Origin: Eubacterium sp. OM08-24
GTDB lineage: Bacteria > Bacillota > Clostridia > Oscillospirales > Acutalibacteraceae
Length of the DNA: 64,000 nucleotides
Assembly: GCF_003438075.1 (NCBI RefSeq)
Contig: NZ_QSTA01000009.1
Coordinates: 12,672-76,671 of the forward strand
Direction of reading: 5' to 3'
Under the pieces are notes generated by a model, which worked only from the letters and a program-made list of their open reading frames with translations, did no database searches and was not told the origin of the DNA. Both the position numbers and the translations under genes were made by a program. Shown here in pieces: positions 1-9,062 of the stretch (its first letter is position 1; each line of letters opens with the position of its first letter).

Positions 1-525
1 AAGTATGAAAACACCCGTCACAATGCAGGTTGGCTTGCAATAGACGCAATAGCCGATAGCCTTGACTGCAAGGTTGACAGGGTAAAATTTAAAAGCTATG
101 TAGGCGAGTGCAATATAGCAGGCAGAAAAGCAATGCTTATGAAACCTACCACATATATGAACAACAGCGGTCAGGCAGTGGTAGAGGCGATGAATTTCTA
201 CAAAATTTCGCCTGAAAATGTGATAGTATTATTTGACGATATATCCCTTGATGTAGGCAAAATGCGTATCCGTTCAAAGGGCAGCGACGGTGGTCAGCGA
301 GGTATGAAAAGCATTATTTACCTCAGCGGAAGTGATATGTTCCCACGCATCAAAATAGGAATCGGTGCAAAGCCTACACCGGAGTGGGATTTGGCAGATT
401 GGGTACTTTCAAGATTTTCCGACGATGAACAGAAGAAACTTGCGCAGGTATTTGAAAATTCCGCAAAAGCCGTTGAGCTTATGGCAGACGGAAAAATTGA
501 CAGAGCAATGAATTTGTTTAATTAA
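1..525 (+). CDS. pth: peptidyl-tRNA hydrolase, 5'-truncated by the window edge
   Basis: Releases peptides from prematurely dissociated peptidyl-tRNA in the cytoplasm. The frame is open from base 1 and encodes 174 residues to the TAA at 523. The first visible residues are KYENTRHNAGW, the family signature with the catalytic histidine; about ten N-terminal residues (the beta strand and GLGNPG segment) lie outside the window. Further family landmarks are KPTTYMNNSG and the FDDISLDVGKMRIRSKGSDGGQRG stretch split over residues 77-101 of the visible part, including the catalytic Asp region. The next gene is mfd, as in many Firmicutes (spoVC-mfd), but here they are separated by 670 bases holding a dispersed repeat. 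Identification is firm. Confidence 0.96.
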   Translation, partial: KYENTRHNAGWLAIDAIADSLDCKVDRVKFKSYVGECNIAGRKAMLMKPTTYMNNSGQAVVEAMNFYKISPENVIVLFDDISLDVGKMRIRSKGSDGGQRGMKSIIYLSGSDMFPRIKIGIGAKPTPEWDLADWVLSRFSDDEQKKLAQVFENSAKAVELMADGKIDRAMNLFN

Positions 526-599
526 GTTTTCAACATTTTTATAATAAAATGTTGAAAACTCGGGTCTTATCACGCCTTTAAATTAAAAGGTTCTATGTA

Positions 600-1157
600 A
601 GATGGGATAATATTAATAAATTATGGTTTAGTGAAATTTAATTCGGGTAAGAAAGTTAAAAGTTTGGTCAACCTTTTCAAAGGCTGCAGGTGTGGACAGA
701 GTCCGCAAATACTTTATGCTAACGCAAATTTTGACAGCCATACGGCTTGCCATTGGCGGCTTAAACACAACGGCGAAAGCCTAAAAATGCGACAGCAACA
801 AAGAAAATCCACGCTACTAAGCTACTAATTTGCCACTTTTCAAGGGCAAATCAGCCACACACGAAAACTTTTGTATTCTTTAGAATATCTTTTCTCTACT
901 GATACTAAAGAGCGACTTTCTAACTTTTTGCCACTCATTAGTCTTAACCTTTGTTTTCTGCTAAAGTCTTGTTTAATCTAAAGTTTAGCCGTTCTATGGT
1001 ATAATCACAACTGCTTGTTTATATTGCAAATCAGTATATTTTTATCATATTATGGGCTCTGCCCAAACCCGCAACCCTTTAAAAAGGGTTGACCTAAATT
1101 TTAAATTTATAAAAATTAACTTTGGCAATAAACCCAAATCCCCCTAACTTTTGACAA
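600..1157 (+). repeat. dispersed inverted-repeat element, long form, copy 1
   Basis: Fills most of the pth-mfd gap. The left end (about 618-720) has TTATGGTTTAG, then AGTTTGGTCAACCTTTTCAAAG and a short G/C-rich block. The right end (about 1050-1150) has ATGGGCTCTGCCCAAACCCG, then AACCCTTTAAAAAGGGTT and GACCTAAATTTTAAATTTAT. The right end is an imperfect reverse complement of the left end. The interior matches the copies at 21.4 and 60.8 kb in order and length (for example GCCACACACG, TTGCCACTTTT, ACTGATAC). Short open frames inside are not conserved in frame between copies, so I do not call a gene. Boundaries are uncertain by about 15 bases. Confidence 0.85.
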
Positions 1158-1196
1158 ATAACAAATTAAAATAAGCAAAATAAAGCAAGATGAATT

Positions 1197-4100
1197 ATGA
1201 AATTTTTAGTTGATGTTTTTAAAAACAGTGAGGTTTTTAACTCACTTGAAAAAGCCGTTGTGCGTGGCGGAAGTGTTTGTGCTACGGGACTTTCTGCAAT
1301 TCACAAGGCACATATTATCTATTCTCTGTGCTGTCGCAAGAACACTACTGCCTTTTGTGTTGCCTCCGATGAGCGAGAGGCGCAAACCATTTGCAATGAC
1401 CTTGCAAGTATGGGTATGCGTGCATATTTTTATCCCGAAAGAGATTTTAATTTCAGAGATATGCAAAGTGCATCGAGAGAATACGAACACGCAAGACTTA
1501 AAGTTCTGTTAAAGCTGATTGACGGCGAGTGCGATGTTGTAGTGAGCTGTATTGACGCCGCATCACAATTTACTGTTCCAAAGGACTTTTTGGCAGAATG
1601 CGTTTTAACGCTCAAAGAGGGGCTTGAAATCAGCATAGAAAAAGCCGTTCGCACCCTCACCCTGCTTGGATACGAGCGTTTTGATGCGGTAGAGGGCAGC
1701 GGTCAGTTTTCCGTAAGGGGCGGCATACTCGATTTCTTTATGCCCGATGCCGAAAACCCTGTTCGTGCGGAATTTTGGGGCGATGAAATAACAGACCTTT
1801 CCTTTTTTGATATTGATACTCAGCGAAGAGGAGAAAAAGCAGGCGAAATTCGCCTTTCACCGTCTGCCGAAGTAATTATTGAGGACAAAACGGCACTTGC
1901 CGATAAAATAGAAAATTTTGCAAAGGGTGTGCGAGGTAAAAAAGCGCCGCAGGTTAAAGAAACCTTGCTTTCCGAGGCGGACAGCATAAGGTCGGGCGCA
2001 ATGCTTTCTGATACCGACAAATATATTCCGCTTATCTATGATAAAGCCGAAACGCTTTTTGATTATTTGAGCCGAGATACACTCATTTTCACTTCTGAAT
2101 ACAACAACATTGCCGAGCGAGGCAGAGCAATGGATTTCAGAAACGAAGAAACCGTAAAAGCCGCCTTTGAAGACGGTGTGCTTTGCCGAGGTCTTGATAA
2201 GTATTCGCTCACCTTTTCTGAGTGTGTAGATATTTTTACCTCTCATGGCATTGTTATGCTTGAGGGATTTGTGCATGGTTCAACCACAATTCCGCTCAGA
2301 AAAATAGTATCATTTTCTACAAAACAGCTGTCTGTATGGAACGGCTCATACAAACAGCTTGAAGAGGACTTAAACGGAATGCTTACCGCCGAAAGCTGCG
2401 GCGTTGTGCTTGCAGGAACAGATAAGGCGGCAAAAAATCTTTGCGAGTCGCTCAGAAATGACGGTATTCCTGCTCAGTATGCCGACAAATTATCGGAAGT
2501 CAAGAAAAACGCTTTGTTTGTACTTCCGGGTACGCTCAGCGCAGGCTTTGAATATCCGCTTGAAAAATTCTTTGTTATTACTCAAGGTCACATTTCATAT
2601 GTGCCGAAAAAGAAAGCCCGCAAAAAAACACCAAAGGACAGTCAGGCTATTTACAGTCTTGCCGAGCTTTCGCAGGGTGATTATGTAGTTCATAGCGTGC
2701 ATGGAATCGGTATTTTCGGCGGTATCCGCAAGATAGACACCCATGGCATTGTAAAGGATTACATCAAGATTGAGTACGCAAAGGGCGATGTTCTCTATGT
2801 GCCAGTAACTCAGCTTGATATGGTAGCAAAATACATCGGCCCGTCAGAGAATAACCGAGTTCGACTTAACAAGCTCGGCTCGCAGGATTGGCAGAAAGCA
2901 AAGTCGAGGGTAAAAGCCTCTGTAAAGGACATAGCAAAAGAGCTTATTGCACTTTATTCGGCAAGAATGAAAGCAAAGGGTTATGCTTTTTCGCACGATA
3001 ATGAGTGGCAGCACGATTTTGAGGCTAAGTTTGAGTACGAAGAAACTCCCGACCAGCTCAGATGCTGCGAGGAGATTAAATCCGATATGCAGAAAACCTC
3101 GCCGATGGACAGACTTTTGTGCGGCGATGTTGGCTTTGGCAAAACAGAGGTTGCGCTCAGAGCGGCTTTTAAATGCATAGCGGATTCCAAGCAGTGTGCT
3201 TTGCTTTGCCCGACAACCATTCTTGCGTGGCAGCATTACCAAACCGTTTGCAAGCGCTTTGAGGGCTATCCGATAAGAATTGAATTGCTGTCACGATTCA
3301 GAACGGCAAAACAGCAGAAAGAAACCATTGAAAAGCTCAAACGAGGCGAGGTGGATATGGTTGTAGGCACACACCGCCTTGTGCAAAAAGATGTGGAGTT
3401 CCGTGACCTCGGACTTGCGATTATAGATGAGGAACAGCGCTTTGGCGTGGCACAAAAGGAGCGCTTTAAGGAGCTTTGCAAAAATGTAGATGTTCTTACT
3501 CTTTCGGCTACACCTATTCCACGAACCCTCAATATGGCAATGAGCGGTTTGCGAGATATGAGCGTCATTGAGGAAGCACCACGAAACCGACAGCCTGTGC
3601 AGACCTATGTTCTTGAGCACGATGACGCAGTCATAAACGAGGCTATCCGCAAGGAGCTAAGGCGAGGCGGACAGGTGTTTTATCTACATAACGATGTTGC
3701 CACCATTGAATCGTGCGCATCAAGAATACTTGACGCAATACCCGAGGCGAAAATCGCAATAGGACATGGCAAGATGAAAGAGCACGAACTCAGCGAAGTA
3801 TGGCGAAAAATGCTTGAGCAGGAAGTAAATGTTCTTGTTTGCACTACTATAATAGAAACAGGAGTTGATTTGCCGAACGCAAACACGCTTATCATAGAAA
3901 ACGCCGACAGAATGGGACTTTCTCAGCTCCACCAGCTCAGAGGCCGAGTGGGCAGAAGTAACCGTCGAGCCTATGCGTATCTTACCTTCCGCAAAAATAA
4001 GGTGCTCACTGAAATTCAGCAAAAGCGACTTGCCGCAATTCGTGAGTATACGGAGTTTGGCAGCGGCTTTAAAATCGCTATGCGAGATCTCGAACTCAGA

Positions 4101-4643
4101 GGCGCAGGCAACATTATGGGCGCACAACAGCATGGACATATGGAATCTGTCGGATACGATATGTATCTTAAATTGCTCGGTGAGGCTGTAAGCGAAGAAA
4201 AGGGCGAAGCACCCGAGTCGGCAGATCTCGATTGCCTTATTGATATTTCAGTTAATGCACATATCCCCGAAAGCTATGTGGAAAGTCTTACGCTCCGCCT
4301 TGATGTGTACCGCAGAATTGCCGATATACGCAATAAAGAGGACAGCTTGGATGTAAAAGACGAGCTTAGAGATCGTTTTGGCGAAATCCCCGAATCTGTG
4401 CTCGGACTTATTGACATTGCGCTTATCAGAAATTGCGCCAATGCAATGGGCATTTATGAAATAAGGCAGACGGAAACCAATGTGCTGTTGTTTGTTAAAG
4501 AGATAAAATCGCCTAAGGTAATTGAGCTTTTGTCAAGGCTCAACGGCAGGGCAATGCTTTCGGCAGGCAACAAACCGTACATAACAATCAGGTGCGGCGG
4601 CGGTTCGTCACTTGAAATGCTTAAAAAAGTATTTAAAATCTGA
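1197..4643 (+). CDS. mfd: transcription-repair coupling factor Mfd
   Basis: ATP-dependent DNA translocase that removes RNA polymerase stalled at lesions and recruits UvrA. 1148 residues, the usual length. Order of domains: UvrB-like N-terminal region (about 1-350), RNAP-interacting CarD-like domain from about 485 (SQGDYVVHSVHGIGIF), then the superfamily 2 translocase with Walker A GDVGFGKTE near 641, DEEQ box near 744, LSATPIPRTL near 767, GRVGRS near 914, and a C-terminal TRCF domain that binds UvrA. All motor motifs are intact. The ribosome-binding site before ATG 1197 is weak. It lies between a dispersed repeat and a PrsA-like lipoprotein gene, a common clostridial order. Confidence 0.98.
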   Translation: MKFLVDVFKNSEVFNSLEKAVVRGGSVCATGLSAIHKAHIIYSLCCRKNTTAFCVASDEREAQTICNDLASMGMRAYFYPERDFNFRDMQSASREYEHARLKVLLKLIDGECDVVVSCIDAASQFTVPKDFLAECVLTLKEGLEISIEKAVRTLTLLGYERFDAVEGSGQFSVRGGILDFFMPDAENPVRAEFWGDEITDLSFFDIDTQRRGEKAGEIRLSPSAEVIIEDKTALADKIENFAKGVRGKKAPQVKETLLSEADSIRSGAMLSDTDKYIPLIYDKAETLFDYLSRDTLIFTSEYNNIAERGRAMDFRNEETVKAAFEDGVLCRGLDKYSLTFSECVDIFTSHGIVMLEGFVHGSTTIPLRKIVSFSTKQLSVWNGSYKQLEEDLNGMLTAESCGVVLAGTDKAAKNLCESLRNDGIPAQYADKLSEVKKNALFVLPGTLSAGFEYPLEKFFVITQGHISYVPKKKARKKTPKDSQAIYSLAELSQGDYVVHSVHGIGIFGGIRKIDTHGIVKDYIKIEYAKGDVLYVPVTQLDMVAKYIGPSENNRVRLNKLGSQDWQKAKSRVKASVKDIAKELIALYSARMKAKGYAFSHDNEWQHDFEAKFEYEETPDQLRCCEEIKSDMQKTSPMDRLLCGDVGFGKTEVALRAAFKCIADSKQCALLCPTTILAWQHYQTVCKRFEGYPIRIELLSRFRTAKQQKETIEKLKRGEVDMVVGTHRLVQKDVEFRDLGLAIIDEEQRFGVAQKERFKELCKNVDVLTLSATPIPRTLNMAMSGLRDMSVIEEAPRNRQPVQTYVLEHDDAVINEAIRKELRRGGQVFYLHNDVATIESCASRILDAIPEAKIAIGHGKMKEHELSEVWRKMLEQEVNVLVCTTIIETGVDLPNANTLIIENADRMGLSQLHQLRGRVGRSNRRAYAYLTFRKNKVLTEIQQKRLAAIREYTEFGSGFKIAMRDLELRGAGNIMGAQQHGHMESVGYDMYLKLLGEAVSEEKGEAPESADLDCLIDISVNAHIPESYVESLTLRLDVYRRIADIRNKEDSLDVKDELRDRFGEIPESVLGLIDIALIRNCANAMGIYEIRQTETNVLLFVKEIKSPKVIELLSRLNGRAMLSAGNKPYITIRCGGGSSLEMLKKVFKI

Positions 4644-4692
4644 TAGTTGGCTGAAAATTTTGCTGAAAAAGCAATAAATTTTAGAAAATATA

Positions 4693-4721
4693 TGGACAAT
4701 GCAAATTTTTTTGTGTATAAT
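4693..4721 (+). promoter_or_regulatory. sigma-A type promoter for the PrsA-like gene
   Basis: TGGACA at 4693-4698, a 17-base spacer and a perfect TATAAT at 4716-4721, about 64 bases before the start codon at 4785. The predicted leader carries a small CACCC/GGGTG hairpin at 4731-4754. The lipoprotein gene can therefore be transcribed independently of mfd. Confidence 0.75.
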
Positions 4722-4784
4722 CATAAGGTACGCACCCTATCGTTTTTTTGGGTGAAATAGAATATTTTAAGGACGGTAAATATT

Positions 4785-5969
4785 ATGAAACCATATGCAA
4801 AGATCGGTTCATTATTGCTTGCACTGATTATTGCCGTTGCAGCGGTTGGCTGCACCCCAATCAGCCTCAATGCAGAATGGGCTTACAAAACAGATAAAGT
4901 AGAATTGCCAATCGGCGTTTACAGCTACTCACTCAAAACAGCTTACTCACAGGCTAAAAACTATGCGTCAAAGCTCGCATCTTATGACGAGGCATCTGAT
5001 TCATGGCTTGACCTTGAAATCACAGACGATGACGGTGACAAGGCTGTTGCAAGAGAGTGGATTAAAAACGAGGCAGACAAAATGTGCTTAAACTACATTG
5101 CTGTTGACAACCTCGTTGAGGAGCTCGGCATTGATATGAGCGGCGCTACTGCCGACTCAGCAAAGAAATCTGCCGAGGAATATTGGACAGTAGGCCCTTA
5201 CGCATCTTACGGCTACTATATGCCATACAAAGACGAGTACGAGCCTTACGGTGTATCTTTTGAGAGCTTTGAGTACTGCACAACACTTTACAACACAAAG
5301 TATTCCGCAATCTTTGACAAGATTTATGGCGAGGGCGGCTCAAAAGAGGTAAAGGACGATGAATTTATTTCATACTTTACAGAAAATTATACAGACTATA
5401 AGTACATAAAAGCAAATCTTTATAAGTCAACAACAGACGAGTCAAATAAGAGCACAGATGTAGCGCTTTCTGACGAGGACGCAAAGAAGATTACAGACGA
5501 ATTTGACGGTTACGCAAAGGAACTTAATAACGGCACTTCATTTGACGATGTTGTAAATAAGTATAAGACAGCAAATTCAATTACAGATGACCCTGTAACA
5601 AAGGCTGTTGAAAACCTTAAAAGCAGTTCACTCGGCGGTGAGCTTAAAACAGCTCTCGGCGAAATGAAAGCAAACGAGGCAAAGACCGTTAAGGTAGGTA
5701 CAGGCAATACAGCAGTTTATTACCTTATCTATAAGGGTGACATCAACTCAGACATTGACAGCTATGTTTACGATTCAACACAGCGCAACAAATTGCTTGC
5801 AGATATGAAAAAAGACGAGTTTGCAAAGTATGTTGATGACCTTGCTCAAAAGACAGATTGCGAAAAGAACCAGTCTGTACTCGACCAGTACAAGCCTGAG
5901 CTTTACTTTGTAAAACCTGAAAGCTCATCAGCAAGCTCAAGTTCTTCAAGCTCATCTTCTTCAAAGTAA
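4785..5969 (+). CDS. PrsA/SurA-like foldase lipoprotein
   Basis: 394 residues with a lipoprotein signal: a hydrophobic stretch at 8-22 followed by AAVGC, so Cys23 is the likely lipidated residue and the protein would sit outside the membrane. A SurA/PrsA-type helical N domain follows. Residues about 290-325 (LGGELKTALGEMKANEAKTV and the YYLIYKGD strand after it) look like a degraded parvulin peptidyl-prolyl isomerase core. The C-terminus is a serine tail. Such a gene downstream of mfd is typical of Clostridia. Good RBS AAGGACGG. Family placement is fairly sure; isomerase activity is not, because the parvulin core is divergent. Confidence 0.75.
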   Translation: MKPYAKIGSLLLALIIAVAAVGCTPISLNAEWAYKTDKVELPIGVYSYSLKTAYSQAKNYASKLASYDEASDSWLDLEITDDDGDKAVAREWIKNEADKMCLNYIAVDNLVEELGIDMSGATADSAKKSAEEYWTVGPYASYGYYMPYKDEYEPYGVSFESFEYCTTLYNTKYSAIFDKIYGEGGSKEVKDDEFISYFTENYTDYKYIKANLYKSTTDESNKSTDVALSDEDAKKITDEFDGYAKELNNGTSFDDVVNKYKTANSITDDPVTKAVENLKSSSLGGELKTALGEMKANEAKTVKVGTGNTAVYYLIYKGDINSDIDSYVYDSTQRNKLLADMKKDEFAKYVDDLAQKTDCEKNQSVLDQYKPELYFVKPESSSASSSSSSSSSSK

Positions 5970-5985
5970 AAGTTTAAAAATCAAA

Positions 5986-6010
5986 ATGCCACACAGCCTT
6001 TGTGTGGCAT
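5986..6010 (+). terminator. hairpin after the PrsA-like gene
   Basis: ATGCCACACA and TGTGTGGCAT form a 10-bp stem with a short loop, 16 bases after the stop. The following T content is modest (TTTAGTG), so termination may be partial. Confidence 0.6.
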
Positions 6011-6072
6011 TTAGTGCAAATATTTACACTGATTAATATAACTTCTTTAATTTTGCGAAAGGAGTCGACAGT

Positions 6073-6834
6073 ATGAAAAGAAAAATAATTGCTTTAGTAT
6101 CAATACTTGCGCTCAGCTTTTCGGCATTCGCATTTTCTGTAAATGCGGTGGGCGAAGAGGAAAGCGGCGGCGAAATCATTGAAACCGAGCCTGCGCCTGA
6201 CCCTGAGCCGACATACGAGCCTGAGCCCGAGCCCGAGCCGACATATGAGCCTGAGCCTGAACCAACATATTATCCCGAGCCGGAGCCGACTTATTATCCT
6301 GATCCAGAGCCGGAACCGACAGAGCCATATGTTGAGCCGACATACAGCTACTCGGATACAGACGATAAGCCATATTACAGCAATGACGGCAGTGAATATG
6401 TGGGTGGCGGACAGTCAACCTATACAGTGCCCGAAACCACAGCACCGCCTGCTCAGATGTACTCGGTAAGCAGAGATACTATTGATGATAAAACTCTTTC
6501 AAAGAACGATTGGAACGATATTTCTGCAAACCTTAAAAACGCATCTTTGCAAGACAGTGACGGCGATGACTTCAGCTTTATTAAAAAGAACACAAGCAAG
6601 TCGGACAACGGTCATTGGATGTTATATGTGGGTATTGCTTGCGTAGTGCTCAGCATTGCAGGCATAGTATTCTTTATTGTGTCAACGGTAAAGAGTCGTG
6701 GCAGATATAACTTTGCCGGTGCGACAGGCAAGGCAGTCAAATCACTTAAAAGAAAATTTGATACCGCAGATGTAGAATTGCCAAAGCATACTACTCAGAA
6801 AGCAAATAAGGGCGGTACAAGATTTAAACATTAA
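6073..6834 (+). CDS. secreted, membrane-anchored Pro/Glu/Thr-repeat protein
   Basis: I do not recognise a named family. 253 residues: Sec signal peptide at 1-25 (ending near FSVNA), then residues 38-95 made of EP, PEPEPTY and EPTYYP repeats, a low-complexity spacer, a transmembrane helix at about 178-202 ([20 protein letters not shown]) and a basic C-terminal tail rich in Lys and Arg. The basic tail after the helix suggests a cytoplasmic end, with the acidic repeat outside spanning the cell wall. Strong RBS AAAGGAG nine bases before ATG. It follows the PrsA-like gene and ends in its own terminator. A role as wall-spanning stalk is an inference only. Confidence 0.75.
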   Translation: MKRKIIALVSILALSFSAFAFSVNAVGEEESGGEIIETEPAPDPEPTYEPEPEPEPTYEPEPEPTYYPEPEPTYYPDPEPEPTEPYVEPTYSYSDTDDKPYYSNDGSEYVGGGQSTYTVPETTAPPAQMYSVSRDTIDDKTLSKNDWNDISANLKNASLQDSDGDDFSFIKKNTSKSDNGHWMLYVGIACVVLSIAGIVFFIVSTVKSRGRYNFAGATGKAVKSLKRKFDTADVELPKHTTQKANKGGTRFKH

Positions 6835-6843
6835 TAAAATTTA

Positions 6844-6877
6844 AGCCGATACTGCATTTTAGCGGTATCGGCTTTTT
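6844..6877 (+). terminator. intrinsic terminator after the Pro/Glu-repeat gene
   Basis: AGCCGATAC and GTATCGGCT form a 9-bp stem (6844-6873) followed by TTTTT, ten bases after the stop codon. Confidence 0.9.
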
Positions 6878-6896
6878 AGTTTGTTTTTTATTAAAA

Positions 6897-7365
6897 GTTG
6901 TGGTGAATTATGGTTTAGCCGACTTTCGGTTGCGCAACAAAGTAAAGGAAAAGCTAAAATTTCCGTCCGAAGTTAAAAGTCTGGTCAACCTTTTCAAAGG
7001 TTGTGGGTGTGGGAAAAGCCCACAAATGCTTTAAATTGTTGCAAATTTTTGATAGCCAAACGGCTTGCCGTTTGGCGACTGAAACATAACGGCGAAAGCC
7101 ATTAAATTGCGACAGCAAAAAGGAAAGATATTCTTAAAATTAAAGCCGTCATCGCATAGCGTTGACGGCTTATTTGTTGATTATTTCTTTTTAAAAGGCT
7201 GTCGCTTATTTTTCAAACTTAGTTTTAGCACGCAAACAGCTTTGCTGTTTGCGTCCGATAATTTGAAGTAAGGGAAACTTTTTATGGGCTCTGCCCAAAC
7301 CCGCAACCCTTTAAAAAGGGTTGACCTAAATTTTAAATTTATTAAATTAAAATTGCAGGTTTTCA
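6897..7365 (+). repeat. dispersed inverted-repeat element, short form, copy 2
   Basis: Both ends match the long form: GAATTATGGTTTAG with GGTCAACCTTTTCAAAGG on the left, ATGGGCTCTGCCCAAACCCG with AAAAAGGGTTGACCTAAATT on the right. The interior is different from the long form. It carries the hairpin GCCGTCATCGCATAGCGTTGACGGC (stem arms GCCGTCA and TGACGGC, about 7145-7170) and a second hairpin GCAAACAGC-TTTG-CTGTTTGC near 7231. The same interior is seen in reverse orientation at 41.0-41.5 kb. It lies between the convergent ends of the genes at 6073 and 7386. Confidence 0.85.
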
Positions 7366-7385
7366 CATACTTTTATAACTCACTT

Positions 7386-8831
7386 TTACTTACTCAGATT
7401 TTTCTCCAATTCATCAAGGCTTGAGTTGAATTTTACAGTATCGCTGTTACTGAATGATAAATTAAGCTCAAAGCGGTCGCTTTCCTTTTTTACAGGTACC
7501 AATATATGTACGGTATCGGTAGTTTTGGGATTGATAAAATGATAAAGCGAAGCGTCATCTTCAAGATAGGTAGAGTATATGTAATCGCTCGGCGTGAGAA
7601 CCAAAGCGTGGTTTATCTCGTAACTTATGCCGTCAGAGCTGTTGAGCGAATATTTGTCGGTTATTTCCCTTAATGTGCATTGCTGTTCGGTATTATTGCA
7701 AAGCTCAAGTGTAAAATCATAAAGGTTGCAGTCCTCATAATCACTTGCATTAAACTCGGCATCAACATATTTGTCTTCATAAAAGTGTTTGCGTATTTCA
7801 CTTTCACTCGGCTTTGTGATTTTTGTAATTTTCGCATAGCCAAAGTCTGTTTTTGCCTCGCCAAAAAGGTCTGCCTGACTGCTTTCTCCGCCCTTTATAA
7901 ATATAATCGAGCCGTATTTTCCGTCTGCCGTACTGTATTTGTAGGTGATTTTTATCGGAAGTAAGTCCTCGTAATTCTCACTGTATCTGAAAATCTTAAA
8001 AGTTTCTGTACTGTGCGGATTAATTGTTATGCTTGACGGGGAATTTCCGTCATTAATGTTAGTAAATGTGTTATTATTAATGTCGCTGTTTGAGGTAACA
8101 TTAAAGTCCGAAAAGGATACTTTCTGCTCATTGTCGGACGAATTTTCAATTTTAAATGTCAATGTATATTTGCCGTATACTTCAGTTGTGTCAATACTTC
8201 TGTCGAACTCATAACCCGTCAGCATAATATTGCCAAAAAAGGTTTCTGCATTTTCGTTTATATGGTAGTTGTTGTAATCGTAATTATAATCGCTTATGTT
8301 AATCACATCTGTTTTCGGTGAGTCCATAGAGTTGGCGATTGACGAGATTATTACAATTACAATACCTGCAAGAATAATTGTGCCGATTATGCAGGCAAGC
8401 ACAATTTTTCCTGCTTTTCCGCTTTTGTTTTTAGGAGCATTTTGTGTCGGTATTTTTGCATAGACATTTCTCATTTGAGGATTGACAAAACCGCCCTGCT
8501 GAGGTGGAATAGGAGTATTGTAAAAATTACCCTGTTGTGGCGGAACAGCGGCATTAGCAAAATTATCTTGTTGAGGTGGAATAGCGGTATTATTAGTATC
8601 ACCCTGTTGTGATGGAACAGGAGCATTGGCAAAATTATCCTGCTTAGGCGGAATAGAAATTGCGCCGTTTTGTGGCCCCGCTGTCGGCTGAGCAGTTGCT
8701 TGGCTTCTGTTTGTATTTACTATGTAAGGATTTTGAGCCTGAGCGTTTTCGGTTGGTTGTGGCTCGGCAGGAGCACCGCACATATTGCAGAACTTGCCGA
8801 CAAATTCAAAACCGCAGTTTTTGCATTTCAT
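7386..8831 (-). CDS. zinc-ribbon membrane protein with Gln/Pro repeats and a large extracellular region
   Basis: 481 residues from ATG at 8831, chosen because AAGGAG lies nine bases upstream; an in-frame ATG at 8861 has no such site. The N-terminus is a zinc ribbon (CKNCG...CNMCG, Cys 3, 6, 15, 18). Residues about 65-125 contain six imperfect repeats of the type IPPQQDNFANA. A transmembrane helix follows (KIVLACIIGTIILAGIVIVI, about 147-166), then roughly 300 residues of beta-rich sequence rich in Asn, Ser and Thr, probably outside the cell. The layout (cytosolic zinc ribbon, linker, one helix, DUF4352/DUF5067-like exterior) is common in Firmicutes and of unknown function. Confidence 0.8.
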   Translation of the reverse strand: MKCKNCGFEFVGKFCNMCGAPAEPQPTENAQAQNPYIVNTNRSQATAQPTAGPQNGAISIPPKQDNFANAPVPSQQGDTNNTAIPPQQDNFANAAVPPQQGNFYNTPIPPQQGGFVNPQMRNVYAKIPTQNAPKNKSGKAGKIVLACIIGTIILAGIVIVIISSIANSMDSPKTDVINISDYNYDYNNYHINENAETFFGNIMLTGYEFDRSIDTTEVYGKYTLTFKIENSSDNEQKVSFSDFNVTSNSDINNNTFTNINDGNSPSSITINPHSTETFKIFRYSENYEDLLPIKITYKYSTADGKYGSIIFIKGGESSQADLFGEAKTDFGYAKITKITKPSESEIRKHFYEDKYVDAEFNASDYEDCNLYDFTLELCNNTEQQCTLREITDKYSLNSSDGISYEINHALVLTPSDYIYSTYLEDDASLYHFINPKTTDTVHILVPVKKESDRFELNLSFSNSDTVKFNSSLDELEKNLSK

Positions 8832-8944
8832 AACTGTATTCTCCTTAAAATTTTTAAACATTATATAATGCTATAATAAATCAAATATAAACAAAAGTCA
8901 ATGTAATTTTAGAATATTTTGCTGTCAATTTTACAAAATTATTG

Positions 8945-8973
8945 TTGAAATATTTTGCCCGCTGTTGTATAAT
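8945..8973 (+). promoter_or_regulatory. promoter of the hydrogenase gene
   Basis: TTGAAA at 8945-8950, 17-base spacer, TATAAT at 8968-8973, about 89 bases before ATG 9063. The intervening leader is AT-rich and shows no structure I recognise. Confidence 0.8.
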
Positions 8974-9062
8974 TTTATTGAAATGTATTTTATAAAAATG
9001 CAAAATCGTTAAGTTTTTGCATTAAATAACAGAAAAAATATGAAATAACGGGAGTTTTAATT

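Noticed and set aside
631..828. Small open frame inside the first dispersed element, with look-alikes in copies 5 and 9
   Set aside because: The similarity is at the DNA level; frames, starts and stops are not kept between copies, so no coding selection is visible.
6185..6330. Tandem DNA repeats
   Set aside because: In-frame codons for PEPEPTY repeats of a surface protein, not an independent repeat element.
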